Source: DATGMB01 sp035293845
Lineage (GTDB): Bacteria > Acidobacteriota > Terriglobia > Bryobacterales > Bryobacteraceae
Assembly (NCBI GenBank): GCA_035293845.1
Contig: DATGMB010000065.1
Location: 1 to 12,461 of the forward strand
Reading direction: 5' to 3'
Length of the DNA stretch: 12,461 nucleotides
Position 1 is the stretch's first letter. The number at the start of each line of letters is the position of its first letter. Shown here one piece after another: positions 1 to 7,651 of this stretch. Position numbers and translations under genes: made by a program. Below the pieces are notes generated by a model. It was not told where the DNA came from. It did not search any database and saw only the letters and a list, made by a program, of their open reading frames with translations.

Positions 1-2223
1 AACGGGCGGATTGCGCGCGAGTACGTCGTCCACTACACGAACGCAGCATTCGTGATCCAGGAGGGCTTCAAGCTGCCGGAGGACGGGTTATTTTCGGGGT
101 TTGACGCGCAGACAGGGGCTTATGACCGGAACTCGTGGAACTACGATTTTGGCGCTGCCGGCCGTGGGCAGGCGCCACAGTTCGATCCTACCCTCGAGAA
201 TCCGCGCTGCGTTTTCCAGTTATTGAAGCAGCATTACTCGCGGTATACGCCGGAGATGGTGGAGCGGATCACGGGGATTCCGCGCGACCAGTTCCTGAAG
301 GCGGCGGACCTGTTCACGTCGATTCGCAAGGATGGCGATATGAAGAAGGCCGCAACCATCATCTACGCGGTGGGCTGGACACAGCACAGCTCGGCGACGC
401 AGACGATCCGCGCAGCGGCCATCCTGCAGCTTCTGCTGGGCAACGTGGGGCGCGCGGGCGGCGGCGTGAACGCGCTGCGCGGGCACTCGAATATCCAGGG
501 AGCGACGGACATGGCGGGCGTGTTCGATATTCTGCCGGGATATCTGAAGATGCCCACGCCGGCGGACACGAGCCTGAAGGCGTATCTCGATCGCACAACG
601 CCGAAAGAGGCGGCGCCCGCGCCGTGGAAATCGTTCAATTACTGGTCGAATACACCGAAATTCACGGTCTCGCTGCTGAAAGCGCTCTACGGCGACGCGG
701 CGACGAAGGAGAACGACTGGGCATTTCACTATCTGCCGAAGATCGACCGCAAGTATTCCTGGGCGCAGATGTGGGACGACATGTACGCGGGCCACGTCAA
801 GGGGCTGCTGGCGTTCGGGATGAACGGGGTGGCCATCGGTCCGAATTCGCAAAAGAACATCGATGCGTTGAAAAAGGCCGACTGGCTGGTGGTGTGCGAG
901 ATCTATCCGGACGAGACCAGCGAATTCTGGAAATCCCCGGGCATCACGCCGGAGGAGATGAAACGGATCCAGACAACGGTGTACCGTCTGCCCGGCGCCG
1001 GTTTTGCGGAAAAGGACGGCACGTTCGTCAACTCGGCGCGGTGGCTGCAATGGAAGGGAGCGGCGCTTCCGCCGCCGCCGGGCACCATGCTGGACCACGA
1101 AATCCTGGCGCGACTTTTCCTGAAGATCAGGGATCTGTATCGCCAGGAAGGCGGCAAGTTTCCAGACCCGATCCTGAATGCGACCTGGAGTTACACGAAT
1201 CCGCATAGCCCATCGCTCAGCGAGGTAGCGAAGGAGATCAACGGGCGGGCGCTGGCGGATATCACCGACGCGAAGCTCGGGCAGACGGTGAAAGCCGGGC
1301 AGCAGCTCCCCGGCTTCGGCTGGCTGCGCGATGACGGCTCGACGGCCTGCGGGAACTGGATCTACAGCGGCTCGTGGACCGAAGCGGGGCCGCAGATGCA
1401 GCGGCGCGGCACGGAGGATCCGTCGGGCCTGGGCATTTATCCGAACTGGGCGTGGTCGTGGCCGGCGAACCGGCGGGTGCTGTACAACCGCGCTTCGTGC
1501 GATAGCGAAGGCCGTCCGTGGGACGCGGAGCGCCGGCAGGTGTGGTGGAGCGAGGCGCAGCAGCGCTGGGCGGGCGTCGATGTGCCGGACTTCAAGGCGG
1601 ATTCTCCGCCCCAGGAGCACCTGGGGCCGTTCATCATGAACTACGAGGGCGTGGGGAGGCTGTTTACGCCGCTCGCGACCGTGGCCGACGGTCCGTTCCC
1701 GGAACATTACGAACCGTTCGAGAGCCCGGTGGCGAATCCGCTGCACCCGGCGCAGTCGAATAATCCAATGGCGCAAAGGATGCGCTCGGGTCTCGATAAG
1801 CTGGGCACGCCGGGCGAGGGTTATCACGTCATCTGCACGACTTACCGGCTGACCGAGCATTATCACTACTGGACCAAGAACAACCCGATGAACGTGCAGC
1901 TCATGCCGGAGCCGTTCATCGAGATTCCGGTGGAATTGGCGGATGAGCTGGGAGTCCGCGGAGGGGAGAAGCTGAAGGTGACGAGCGCGCGCGGGCACTA
2001 TATCGCGAAAGCGATGGTGACGCGGCGCATCAAGCCGATGACGATCGACGGGAAGCGGACGTACCAGATCGGCATTCCGATTCATTGGGCGTACCGGGGA
2101 ATTTCGGAAGACGGCGGGCGGACGGCGCTGATTCCGGCCAACCAGCTTTCGCCGGCGGTGATCGACCCGAACGCGTTCACGCCGGAGTTCAAGGGGTTCC
2201 TGGTGAAGGTGGAGCGGGTATGA
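1..2223 (+). CDS. fdnG: Formate dehydrogenase alpha subunit, molybdopterin-containing, FdnG/FdoG type (5' truncated)
   Basis: This is the catalytic subunit of respiratory formate dehydrogenase, which oxidises formate to CO2 at a Mo/W bis-MGD centre. The reading frame is open from base 1, so the gene starts left of the window; about 740 residues are visible of a family length near 1015. From memory the sequence aligns colinearly with E. coli FdnG throughout. Landmarks are HYTNAAF near 31-51, the cofactor-domain block GWTQHSSATQTIR (about 373-411), GNVGRAGGGVNALRGHSNIQ (about 439-498), PSGLG...RRVLYNRAS (about 1420-1500), and the C-terminal dinucleotide-binding domain with TTYRLTEHYHYWTK (about 1838-1879) and GIPIHWAYRG. 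The N-terminal Tat signal, the first [4Fe-4S] cysteines and the active-site Sec/Cys all lie outside, so it cannot be said whether this is a selenoprotein. The stop overlaps the beta-subunit start (ATGA). Identity is very secure. Confidence 0.97.
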   Translation, partial: NGRIAREYVVHYTNAAFVIQEGFKLPEDGLFSGFDAQTGAYDRNSWNYDFGAAGRGQAPQFDPTLENPRCVFQLLKQHYSRYTPEMVERITGIPRDQFLKAADLFTSIRKDGDMKKAATIIYAVGWTQHSSATQTIRAAAILQLLLGNVGRAGGGVNALRGHSNIQGATDMAGVFDILPGYLKMPTPADTSLKAYLDRTTPKEAAPAPWKSFNYWSNTPKFTVSLLKALYGDAATKENDWAFHYLPKIDRKYSWAQMWDDMYAGHVKGLLAFGMNGVAIGPNSQKNIDALKKADWLVVCEIYPDETSEFWKSPGITPEEMKRIQTTVYRLPGAGFAEKDGTFVNSARWLQWKGAALPPPPGTMLDHEILARLFLKIRDLYRQEGGKFPDPILNATWSYTNPHSPSLSEVAKEINGRALADITDAKLGQTVKAGQQLPGFGWLRDDGSTACGNWIYSGSWTEAGPQMQRRGTEDPSGLGIYPNWAWSWPANRRVLYNRASCDSEGRPWDAERRQVWWSEAQQRWAGVDVPDFKADSPPQEHLGPFIMNYEGVGRLFTPLATVADGPFPEHYEPFESPVANPLHPAQSNNPMAQRMRSGLDKLGTPGEGYHVICTTYRLTEHYHYWTKNNPMNVQLMPEPFIEIPVELADELGVRGGEKLKVTSARGHYIAKAMVTRRIKPMTIDGKRTYQIGIPIHWAYRGISEDGGRTALIPANQLSPAVIDPNAFTPEFKGFLVKVERV

Positions 2224-3101
2224 GCGGAGCGCTGCGCATCCAGAAAATCTCGGGACACGCGGGGCCCGTGCCGGGCGCGGGCACGCAGCGGCAGGAGCGC
2301 GTGGCGAAGCTGGTGGATACGACGACGTGCATCGGCTGCAAGGCCTGCGAGGTCGCGTGCCTGGAGTGGAACGACCTGCCGTTCCGCGAGACGAGGTTCG
2401 ACAACACGTACCAGACCATGCCGGAGACGGCGTGGAATTACTGGAACCTGATCCAGTTCCGCGAGCACACGCGCGCGGACGGCAGTTTCGAATGGCTGAT
2501 GCGCAAGGATCAGTGCATGCACTGCGCCGATCCGGGGTGCCTGGCGGCGTGCCCGGCCGATGGCGCCATCGTGCAATACCAGAACGGGATCGTGGACTTT
2601 CAGCAGGAATACTGCATCGGCTGCCAATACTGCGTGACCGGGTGCCCCTTCAACATACCGAAATACAATCCGCAGGCGCAGAAGATGTTCAAGTGTACGC
2701 TGTGCTCGGACCGCGTGGCGCAGGGGCTGGAGCCGGCGTGCATCAAATCGTGTCCGACGGGCTGCCTCCATTTCGGGACCAAGGAAGATATGAAGACAAT
2801 GGCGGAGGCGCGGGCGCGGCAGTTGCGCGAGCACTCCGGGTTGGCGAACGCGGGCGTCTACGATCCGGCGGGCGTGGGCGGAACGGGCGTGATCTACGTG
2901 CTGCACGACGTGACCCATCCCGAAGCTTACGGCGGGCTGCCGCGCGACCCGCGCGTGCCGTGGACGGTGCGGCTGTGGAAGGGGCCGCTCAAGTGGCTGG
3001 GGAGTCTGGCGATGGCGGGCGGGCTGATCGGCATCGCCGTGCACTATCTGCGATTCGGGCCGAAGCAGGTTCCCGAACCGGAGGAGGAGGCGAAGCGATG
3101 A
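2220..3101 (+). CDS. fdnH: Formate dehydrogenase beta subunit, four [4Fe-4S] ferredoxin-like, membrane anchored (FdnH type)
   Basis: This electron-transfer subunit carries electrons from the alpha-subunit Mo centre to the cytochrome b subunit. It has 293 residues, almost exactly the E. coli FdnH length. Four cysteine sets are complete: C37/C40/C43/C47, C99/C102/C107/C111, C132/C135/C138/C142 and C159/C162/C174/C178, enough for four [4Fe-4S] clusters. A single hydrophobic segment at about residues 257-278 fits the C-terminal helix that anchors FdnH in the membrane, followed by a short charged tail. The frame is open further upstream, but the ATG at 2220 is chosen because it gives the family length, forms an ATGA overlap with the alpha-subunit stop, and has GGAG at 2211-2214 with a 5-base spacer. 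It also overlaps the next gene by 4 bases. Translational coupling in a fixed-stoichiometry complex is the likely reason. Confidence 0.97.
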   Translation: MSGALRIQKISGHAGPVPGAGTQRQERVAKLVDTTTCIGCKACEVACLEWNDLPFRETRFDNTYQTMPETAWNYWNLIQFREHTRADGSFEWLMRKDQCMHCADPGCLAACPADGAIVQYQNGIVDFQQEYCIGCQYCVTGCPFNIPKYNPQAQKMFKCTLCSDRVAQGLEPACIKSCPTGCLHFGTKEDMKTMAEARARQLREHSGLANAGVYDPAGVGGTGVIYVLHDVTHPEAYGGLPRDPRVPWTVRLWKGPLKWLGSLAMAGGLIGIAVHYLRFGPKQVPEPEEEAKR

Positions 3102-3775
3102 GCGGACGCATTCTGCGCTACAGCCTCGCCGAGCGGGTGATGCACTGGGCCGCGGCAGTGGTTTACCTGTACGTGGCCGCCACCGGCCTCGCGTTCTATT
3201 CGCCGCACTTGTACTGGATCGCGGCGGTGCTGGGAGGGGCGCCCACGTCGCGCTTCTGGCATCCGTGGATGGGCGTGGCATTCTGCGCGGCGATGGCATG
3301 GATGCTGCGGCAGTGGGCGGGCGATATGGGGATCACGGATGCGGACCGCAAGTGGGCCGCGGCGGCGGCCCGATACATCCGGAATGAGGACGAGGGCCTG
3401 CCGCCCGTGGGACGCTTCAACTATGGCCAGAAGTACTTCTTCTGGACGATGCTGTGGGCGGCGGCGGTGCTGCTGGCGAGCGGCGCGGTGCTGTGGTTCC
3501 CGGAGCGGATTCCGTGGGGCCTGCGCGGTCTGCGGGAGGCGGCCATCCTGCTGCATGTCGCAGCGGCGCTCGTGACGGTGGGCGCGTTCCTCATCCACGT
3601 GTACATGGGCACGGCGGTGGTGCGGGGCGGGTTTACTTCGATCGTCCGCGGCGAGGTTACGGCGGCGTGGGCGGAGATGCACCACCGGCTCTGGTATGAT
3701 CGGGTGACCGGTGGGGAATCCATTGCAGGGCCGCTGGACGCGGCGGATCGAACGAGCGGCCGAACTGGAGCTTGA
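3098..3775 (+). CDS. fdnI: Formate dehydrogenase gamma subunit, diheme cytochrome b556 (FdnI type)
   Basis: This integral membrane cytochrome b takes electrons from the beta subunit and reduces quinone. It has 225 residues (E. coli FdnI about 217) and four hydrophobic segments at roughly 15-35, 55-72, 113-134 and 148-170. The four histidines that ligate the two hemes in FdnI (recalled as H18, H57, H155, H169) appear here as H16, H55, H153 and H167, a constant offset of two. The quinone-site residues N110, G112 and Q113 of FdnI correspond to N108, G110 and Q111 in the FNYGQK loop. The start is the ATG in the ATGA overlap with the beta gene, preceded by a purine-rich GAGGAGGAGG at 3081-3090 with a 7-base spacer. 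The last ~20 residues are polar, lie inside the overlap with fdhE and look unconserved. Confidence 0.96.
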   Translation: MSGRILRYSLAERVMHWAAAVVYLYVAATGLAFYSPHLYWIAAVLGGAPTSRFWHPWMGVAFCAAMAWMLRQWAGDMGITDADRKWAAAAARYIRNEDEGLPPVGRFNYGQKYFFWTMLWAAAVLLASGAVLWFPERIPWGLRGLREAAILLHVAAALVTVGAFLIHVYMGTAVVRGGFTSIVRGEVTAAWAEMHHRLWYDRVTGGESIAGPLDAADRTSGRTGA

Positions 3776-4457
3776 GATTCCGGCCGCGGCGGAACTACTG
3801 CGGTTTTACGGGACGATCGCCCGTTTTCAAAGAGATATTGCGGACCGGGATCTGCCGCCCGGTCCGTTTTCCGCGCATCCGGCGCAGGTGCCCGAGCCGC
3901 TGTGCCAGGACATGATGCGGCTCGTCGATCTGCTGCGGCGTTCGGCGCCGCCGCAATTGGCGGGAGCGGCGATGGATCTCTGGATGAAGGACGATTGGGA
4001 CCCGGCCGATCCCGCGCCGCGCTTCATTGCCCGCGCAGTGGTGCAGCCCTATGCGGAAGGCTGCGCGCGGCGCGATTCCGCACCGGCCGCGGCGGGCGGC
4101 TCGTGCTGCCCTTTCTGCGGCGAACGGCCGGTTTGCGCGGTGCTGCGGCCGGAAGGGGACGGCGGCAAGCGGTCGCTCGAATGCTCGCTGTGCTTCACCG
4201 AGTGGGAGTTCCATCGCATGCGCTGCCCGGCCTGCGGAAACGAAGATCAGGATCGCCTGCCGGTTTACACCGCCGGGCAGTTCCCGCACCTCCGCGTGGA
4301 GGCGTGCGATGCCTGCAACACGTACATTAAATGCATCGACCTGACGCGCGACGGCCTGGCCGTGCCGGAAGTGGACGAGATCGCGGCGGCAGCGCTGGAT
4401 CTGTGGGCGGCGGAAGAGGGTTACGCCAAGCTGCAGCCGAACCTGCTGGGGCTGTAG
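3711..4457 (+). CDS. fdhE: Formate dehydrogenase maturation/accessory protein FdhE
   Basis: FdhE is a cytoplasmic rubredoxin-like metal-binding protein needed to make respiratory formate dehydrogenases active; in E. coli it acts on the catalytic subunit before export. Here it has 248 residues, shorter than the roughly 300 of E. coli FdhE, mainly at the N-terminus. The C-terminal half has four CxxC pairs: C133/C136, C158/C161, C172/C175 and C199/C202, the expected pattern for two rubredoxin-like sites. The start is uncertain. The in-frame stop at 3705-3707 limits it to GTG at 3711 or a later non-ATG codon. TTG at 3723 has GGGGA at 3713-3717 five bases upstream and may be the real start, whereas GTG 3711 has only a poorly spaced GGGTGA. 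Either start leaves a 53-65 base overlap with the gamma gene. The position after the gamma gene matches fdoGHI-fdhE. Confidence 0.93.
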   Translation: MGNPLQGRWTRRIERAAELELEIPAAAELLRFYGTIARFQRDIADRDLPPGPFSAHPAQVPEPLCQDMMRLVDLLRRSAPPQLAGAAMDLWMKDDWDPADPAPRFIARAVVQPYAEGCARRDSAPAAAGGSCCPFCGERPVCAVLRPEGDGGKRSLECSLCFTEWEFHRMRCPACGNEDQDRLPVYTAGQFPHLRVEACDACNTYIKCIDLTRDGLAVPEVDEIAAAALDLWAAEEGYAKLQPNLLGL

Positions 4458-4467
4458 GCTTGCCGGA

Positions 4468-5175
4468 TCAGGCCGCCAGCTTCGCGGCGGCTGCTTCGTC
4501 GGCGATCAGCAGGGCGTGGTCGCGGCGGACGCGGCCGGCGGGGATGGCGGGGTCGCCCTCCAGAAGCTGAGCGAGCGCCCGGCCCTTCTCGCTTCCGGTA
4601 ACCACCCACAGGACGCGCCTCGCCCGGTCGAGAACGGGGTAAGTGAGCGTCATGCGCTGCCGGCCCTGGTAGATGCCGGTAACGGCGACATCGGCATCCC
4701 GGACATCGAGCACCGGATCGCCGGGCACCAGCGAGGCCGTGTGGCCGTCGGGACCGAGGCCGAGGTGGACCAGATCGAGGACCGGCGGGCTGCCGGCGAT
4801 CTGCCGGAGCGTGGCGGCGTATTGGGCCGCGGCGGCCGCGAGATCGGCGGATTCGACCGGCATGGCGTGGATTTGCGCGGCCCGGAGCGGCACCCGTTCG
4901 AGGAGACTTTCCCTCAAATGGGTCAGATTCCGGTCGGGATCGCCTTCCGGAGCAACGCGCTCATCGATCTGAAAAACGTGCACGGCGGACCACGGCACAT
5001 CGGCATCGGCCAGCGCGCGCAGCATGAGCCAGGGAGTCCGGCCGCCGCTCACCGCCAGAAGAAAGCGGCCGCGCGCGGCCGCGGCGGCGCGGGCTTCTTC
5101 CGCAATCATCGCGGCGGCGCGGGCGGCGACCGCTTCGGGCGTCTCGTCCACTTCCATTTCGATCGGATGCATCAT
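4468..5175 (-). CDS. pgl: 6-phosphogluconolactonase (DevB/Pgl type)
   Basis: The enzyme hydrolyses 6-phosphoglucono-delta-lactone, the product of Zwf, to 6-phosphogluconate in the cytoplasm. It has 235 residues, a normal length for the DevB-type (glucosamine-6-phosphate isomerase-like fold) family. Motifs in order are SGGRTP (43-48) in the phosphate-binding loop, QIDERV (69-74), DRNLTHLR (81-88), the signature GLGPDGHTASL (139-149) and GSEK (194-197). It is the last gene of the tal-pgi-gnd-zwf-pgl operon and starts 10 bases after the zwf stop. Two consecutive ATG codons (5175 and 5172) are both possible starts, and GAGGA lies 7 or 10 bases upstream. The first helix is an Ala/Arg low-complexity stretch (about 16-37), which creates a short direct repeat in the DNA. 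Substrate assignment rests on the motifs plus the neighbouring zwf and gnd. Confidence 0.96.
   Translation of the reverse strand: MMHPIEMEVDETPEAVAARAAAMIAEEARAAAAARGRFLLAVSGGRTPWLMLRALADADVPWSAVHVFQIDERVAPEGDPDRNLTHLRESLLERVPLRAAQIHAMPVESADLAAAAAQYAATLRQIAGSPPVLDLVHLGLGPDGHTASLVPGDPVLDVRDADVAVTGIYQGRQRMTLTYPVLDRARRVLWVVTGSEKGRALAQLLEGDPAIPAGRVRRDHALLIADEAAAAKLAA
4472..4491. terminator. GC-rich hairpin at the convergent fdhE/pgl junction; possible bidirectional terminator
   Basis: GCCGCC at 4472-4477 pairs with GGCGGC at 4486-4491. An inner GC/GC pair (4479-4480 with 4484-4485) adds two base pairs with a bulged A at 4478 and a TTC loop. It lies 14 bases past the fdhE stop and inside the last codons of pgl, which encode an Ala-rich tail. 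No T-run follows on either strand, so it is not a classical intrinsic terminator and may be only a product of Ala codons. Confidence 0.25.
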
Positions 5176-5182
5176 CGGCGGG

Positions 5183-5187
5183 TCCTC
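5183..5187 (-). promoter_or_regulatory. Ribosome binding site of pgl, embedded in the zwf stop
   Basis: On the minus strand GAGGA lies 7 bases before the first of two tandem ATG codons and overlaps the zwf TGA (5186-5188). A ribosome terminating on zwf therefore covers the pgl site, which suggests coupled translation of the two consecutive pathway steps. Confidence 0.6.
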
Positions 5188-6592
5188 AGGCGGCGTGCCG
5201 CGCTTCGTCGCACGTCCCGGTATTCATCTCGGGGTTGTGCCAGCCGCCCGCAGGCACGACGTTCGGATTCGCTTCCGAAGGGCCCCACGTGCCGGGATCG
5301 TATTCGGCCGGCGGCGCAGTCAGCTTCAATGCGGGATCGACGATGCGCCATGCCTCTTCGACGTAGTCTTCGCGGGCGAACAGCGTCTGATCGCCCGCCA
5401 TGGCATCTCCCAGCACGCGCTCGTAGGCATCCATCTCGCCGGCTCGCGGGGACTGGCAGGCGATCATCTCGACCGCTTCGCCTTCGGTATCCTGCTTCGG
5501 CGAAAGCACCATCATGCCGAGGGCGATGGTCGCATCGGGGCTGACGCGCAGACGAATGTGGTTCCGGGCGAGGCCGTGGTACGAACACGACAGCGGCGGT
5601 TTGCGGAGTCGGACCAAAACTTCCGTCGAGCTTACGGGCAGGCACTTTCCGGCGCGGAGATAGAACGGTACACCCTGCCAGCGCCAGGAATCCACTTCGA
5701 GTCGCACGGCCGCGAAGGTTTCCACTTTCGAATCGGGCGCCACGCCCTGCTCCGCGCGATAGCCGCGGAACTGGCCGCGCACGATGTGGTTCTCGTCGAG
5801 CGGCGGAATCGCCTTCAGGACCTTGACCTTCTCATCGCGGACGGACTCGCTGTCCGGCCGGACCGGGGGCTCCATGGCCAGATTCGTCAGGATCTGGAGA
5901 AGGTGGTTCTGCACGACGTCCCGGATGGCTCCGGTGCGATCGTAGAAGGAGCCGCGGCCCTGGACGCCGAACTGCTCCGCCATCGTGATCTGAACCTCCT
6001 CGACGTGGTTGCGGTTCCAGAACGGCTCGAGAAACCCGTTCGCAAAGCGGAAATACACGATGTTGTGGACGGGCCATTTCCCGAGGTAATGATCGATGCG
6101 GAAGATCGAGGATTCCGGGAAGCTCGCGAGCAGAATGCGGTTCAGCTCGCGCGCGGAGGCGAGGTCCGTGCCGAATGGCTTTTCGACGATCACGCGGCCA
6201 TTTTCGGCGCAGCCCGACCGCGCGAGGCTCTCGACAACGGTCCCAAACAGCACGGGGGGAATGGCGAGATAGTGCGCCGGCCGCTGCGCCGCGCCGAGCG
6301 TGTTGCGGATCGCCTGAAACGTGGCCGGATCGTTGTAGTCGCCATCCACATAGCGGAGCAGACTGGCGAGCTTCTCGAATGCGGCGCGGTCGAGCCCGCC
6401 GTGCTTTTCGATGCTCTCCTGCGCGCGCTGGCGAAGCTGGTCTACCGTCCAGCCCGACCGGGCCACGCCGATCACCGGCACATCGAGGCGGCCGCGCTTG
6501 ACGAGTGCCTGCAGCGCCGGGAAGATTTTCTTGTAAGCGAGGTCGCCCGTGGCGCCGAAGAAGACCAGCGCGCCGGACTGCGATTCATTCAT
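5186..6592 (-). CDS. zwf: Glucose-6-phosphate 1-dehydrogenase
   Basis: This enzyme catalyses the first oxidative pentose phosphate step, glucose-6-phosphate to 6-phosphogluconolactone with reduction of NADP+. It has 468 residues, within the family range. The N-terminal Rossmann fold has FGATGDLA (12-19), and R45 in GVARSG sits where family members contact the 2'-phosphate of NADP. EKPFG (137-141), the substrate signature RIDHYLGK (165-172) and the catalytic region DVVQNHLLQ with H230 are intact. One oddity is W173 directly after RIDHYLGK, where the family almost always has Glu (GKE); the codon is a clean TGG at 6074-6076 and the flanking frame is intact. The sequence around it (GKWPVHNIVYFRFAN) otherwise fits the GKEPVxNxxYFRFAN subgroup. 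The C-terminus carries a polar tail after the YDPGTWGP motif (431-438). Ten bases separate it from gnd upstream and ten from pgl downstream. Confidence 0.96.
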   Translation of the reverse strand: MNESQSGALVFFGATGDLAYKKIFPALQALVKRGRLDVPVIGVARSGWTVDQLRQRAQESIEKHGGLDRAAFEKLASLLRYVDGDYNDPATFQAIRNTLGAAQRPAHYLAIPPVLFGTVVESLARSGCAENGRVIVEKPFGTDLASARELNRILLASFPESSIFRIDHYLGKWPVHNIVYFRFANGFLEPFWNRNHVEEVQITMAEQFGVQGRGSFYDRTGAIRDVVQNHLLQILTNLAMEPPVRPDSESVRDEKVKVLKAIPPLDENHIVRGQFRGYRAEQGVAPDSKVETFAAVRLEVDSWRWQGVPFYLRAGKCLPVSSTEVLVRLRKPPLSCSYHGLARNHIRLRVSPDATIALGMMVLSPKQDTEGEAVEMIACQSPRAGEMDAYERVLGDAMAGDQTLFAREDYVEEAWRIVDPALKLTAPPAEYDPGTWGPSEANPNVVPAGGWHNPEMNTGTCDEARHAA

Positions 6593-6602
6593 GACGGCCT
6601 CA

Positions 6603-7631
6603 TCAGGCGGCCCGCTTGCCGGCCGGTTTTTCGAGATGCCCGCCGAACTGGTAGCGCATCGCCGAGAGAATCTTGCCCTGAAAATCGGCCAGGCCGCGCG
6701 AGCTGAAGCGCTCGTACAGCGCGCTGCTCAGGACGGGCACGGGAACGCCTTCGTCGATGGCGGCCTTGATGGTCCACCGGCCTTCGCCGGAATCCGAGAC
6801 ACGGCCTTCGAATGCGGAGAGCTCGGGATCCTTCACCAAGGCCGCGGCCGTGAGGTCCAGCAGCCATGAGGCGATGACGCTGCCGCGCCGCCAGACTTCG
6901 GCGATATCCCGCAGGTTGAAATCGTAGCGGTAATGCTCCGGGTCGCGGAGCGGCGTCGTTTCGGCGTCGGCGGCGTGCTCCTCGTTGCCGATGTTGGCGC
7001 CGCGCAGGACGCCGAAGCCCTCAGCGAAGGCGGCCATGACGCCGTACTCGATTCCGTTGTGCACCATCTTGACGAAGTGTCCGGCGCCGCTCGGACCGCA
7101 GTGCAGATAACCCGATTCGGCGGTGCCCTCCAGCGCTTCGCGGCCGGGGGTGCGGGAAATCTCGCCGCGGCCGGGCGCCAGCGCGCGGAAGACGGGGTCG
7201 AGATGCTTCACCGGCTCCGGCTCGCCCCCGATCATCATGCAGTAACCGCGTTCGAGACCCCAGACGCCGCCGCTGGTGCCGCAATCGACATAGTGGATGC
7301 CGCGCGGCTCCAGCTCGCGGGCGCGGCGAATGTCATCGACATAGTAGGAGTTGCCGCCATCGATAACGATGTCGCCGCTCTCGAGGTGCGGAGCGAGATC
7401 CGAGATCGTCTTATCGACCACTCCCGCGGGGACCATGAGCCAGACGGCCCGCGGTTTTTCGAGCTTCTTCACGAGATCCTGCAGGCTGGAGGAGCCGGTG
7501 GCGTTCTCGCCAGCCAACTCCTCGACGGCCTTCGCGGACGTGTCGTAGACGACGCACTGATGGCCGGCGCGCAGGAGACGGCGCACCATGTTCGCTCCCA
7601 TGCGGCCGAGACCGACCATTCCGATTTGCAT
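6603..7631 (-). CDS. gnd: 6-phosphogluconate dehydrogenase, decarboxylating, short NAD-type (GndA/YqeC-like)
   Basis: The enzyme oxidatively decarboxylates 6-phosphogluconate to ribulose-5-phosphate and CO2. It has 342 residues, the short form of the family (about 300-340) rather than the ~470-residue E. coli Gnd, so the second half of the long helical domain is absent by design. GLGRMG (8-12 region) starts the Rossmann fold. DGGNSYY (91-97), the substrate loop CGTSGGVWGLE (117-127) and the catalytic signature GAGHFVKMVHNGIEYG, with K188 and N192, are all present. The second beta strand ends in VVYD (D30), where NADP enzymes have an NRS/R motif; an acidic residue there favours NAD+. NAD+ use is an inference from this residue and the subtype. 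Strong ribosome binding site; 20 bases after pgi and 10 before zwf. Confidence 0.95.
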   Translation of the reverse strand: MQIGMVGLGRMGANMVRRLLRAGHQCVVYDTSAKAVEELAGENATGSSSLQDLVKKLEKPRAVWLMVPAGVVDKTISDLAPHLESGDIVIDGGNSYYVDDIRRARELEPRGIHYVDCGTSGGVWGLERGYCMMIGGEPEPVKHLDPVFRALAPGRGEISRTPGREALEGTAESGYLHCGPSGAGHFVKMVHNGIEYGVMAAFAEGFGVLRGANIGNEEHAADAETTPLRDPEHYRYDFNLRDIAEVWRRGSVIASWLLDLTAAALVKDPELSAFEGRVSDSGEGRWTIKAAIDEGVPVPVLSSALYERFSSRGLADFQGKILSAMRYQFGGHLEKPAGKRAA

Positions 7632-7638
7632 TCTGCGG

Positions 7639-7645
7639 CTCCTTT
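7639..7645 (-). promoter_or_regulatory. Strong ribosome binding site of gnd
   Basis: AAAGGAG on the minus strand is followed by a 7-base spacer and the ATG at 7631. It lies in the 20-base gap after the pgi TAG and fixes the gnd start. With the tal site it is among the best ribosome binding sites in the operon. Confidence 0.75.
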
Positions 7646-7651
7646 CCGAAT

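Noticed and set aside
220..2085. Long minus-strand open frame (621 codons) opposite the alpha subunit
   Set aside because: It is Arg/His/Pro-rich, matches no family I recognise, and lies wholly antisense to a conserved fdnG-like gene. It is a GC-driven shadow frame.
5080..5124. 15-bp direct repeat (CGCGGCGGCGCGGGC) occurring twice, 30 bases apart
   Set aside because: It lies in phase with codons and encodes Ala/Arg low-complexity sequence in the first helix of Pgl, so it is explained by the protein.
5024..6706. Long plus-strand open frame (560 codons) opposite pgl and zwf
   Set aside because: It is antisense to two well-conserved genes and spans their junction, has no ribosome binding site or recognisable domain, and has the composition of a shadow frame.
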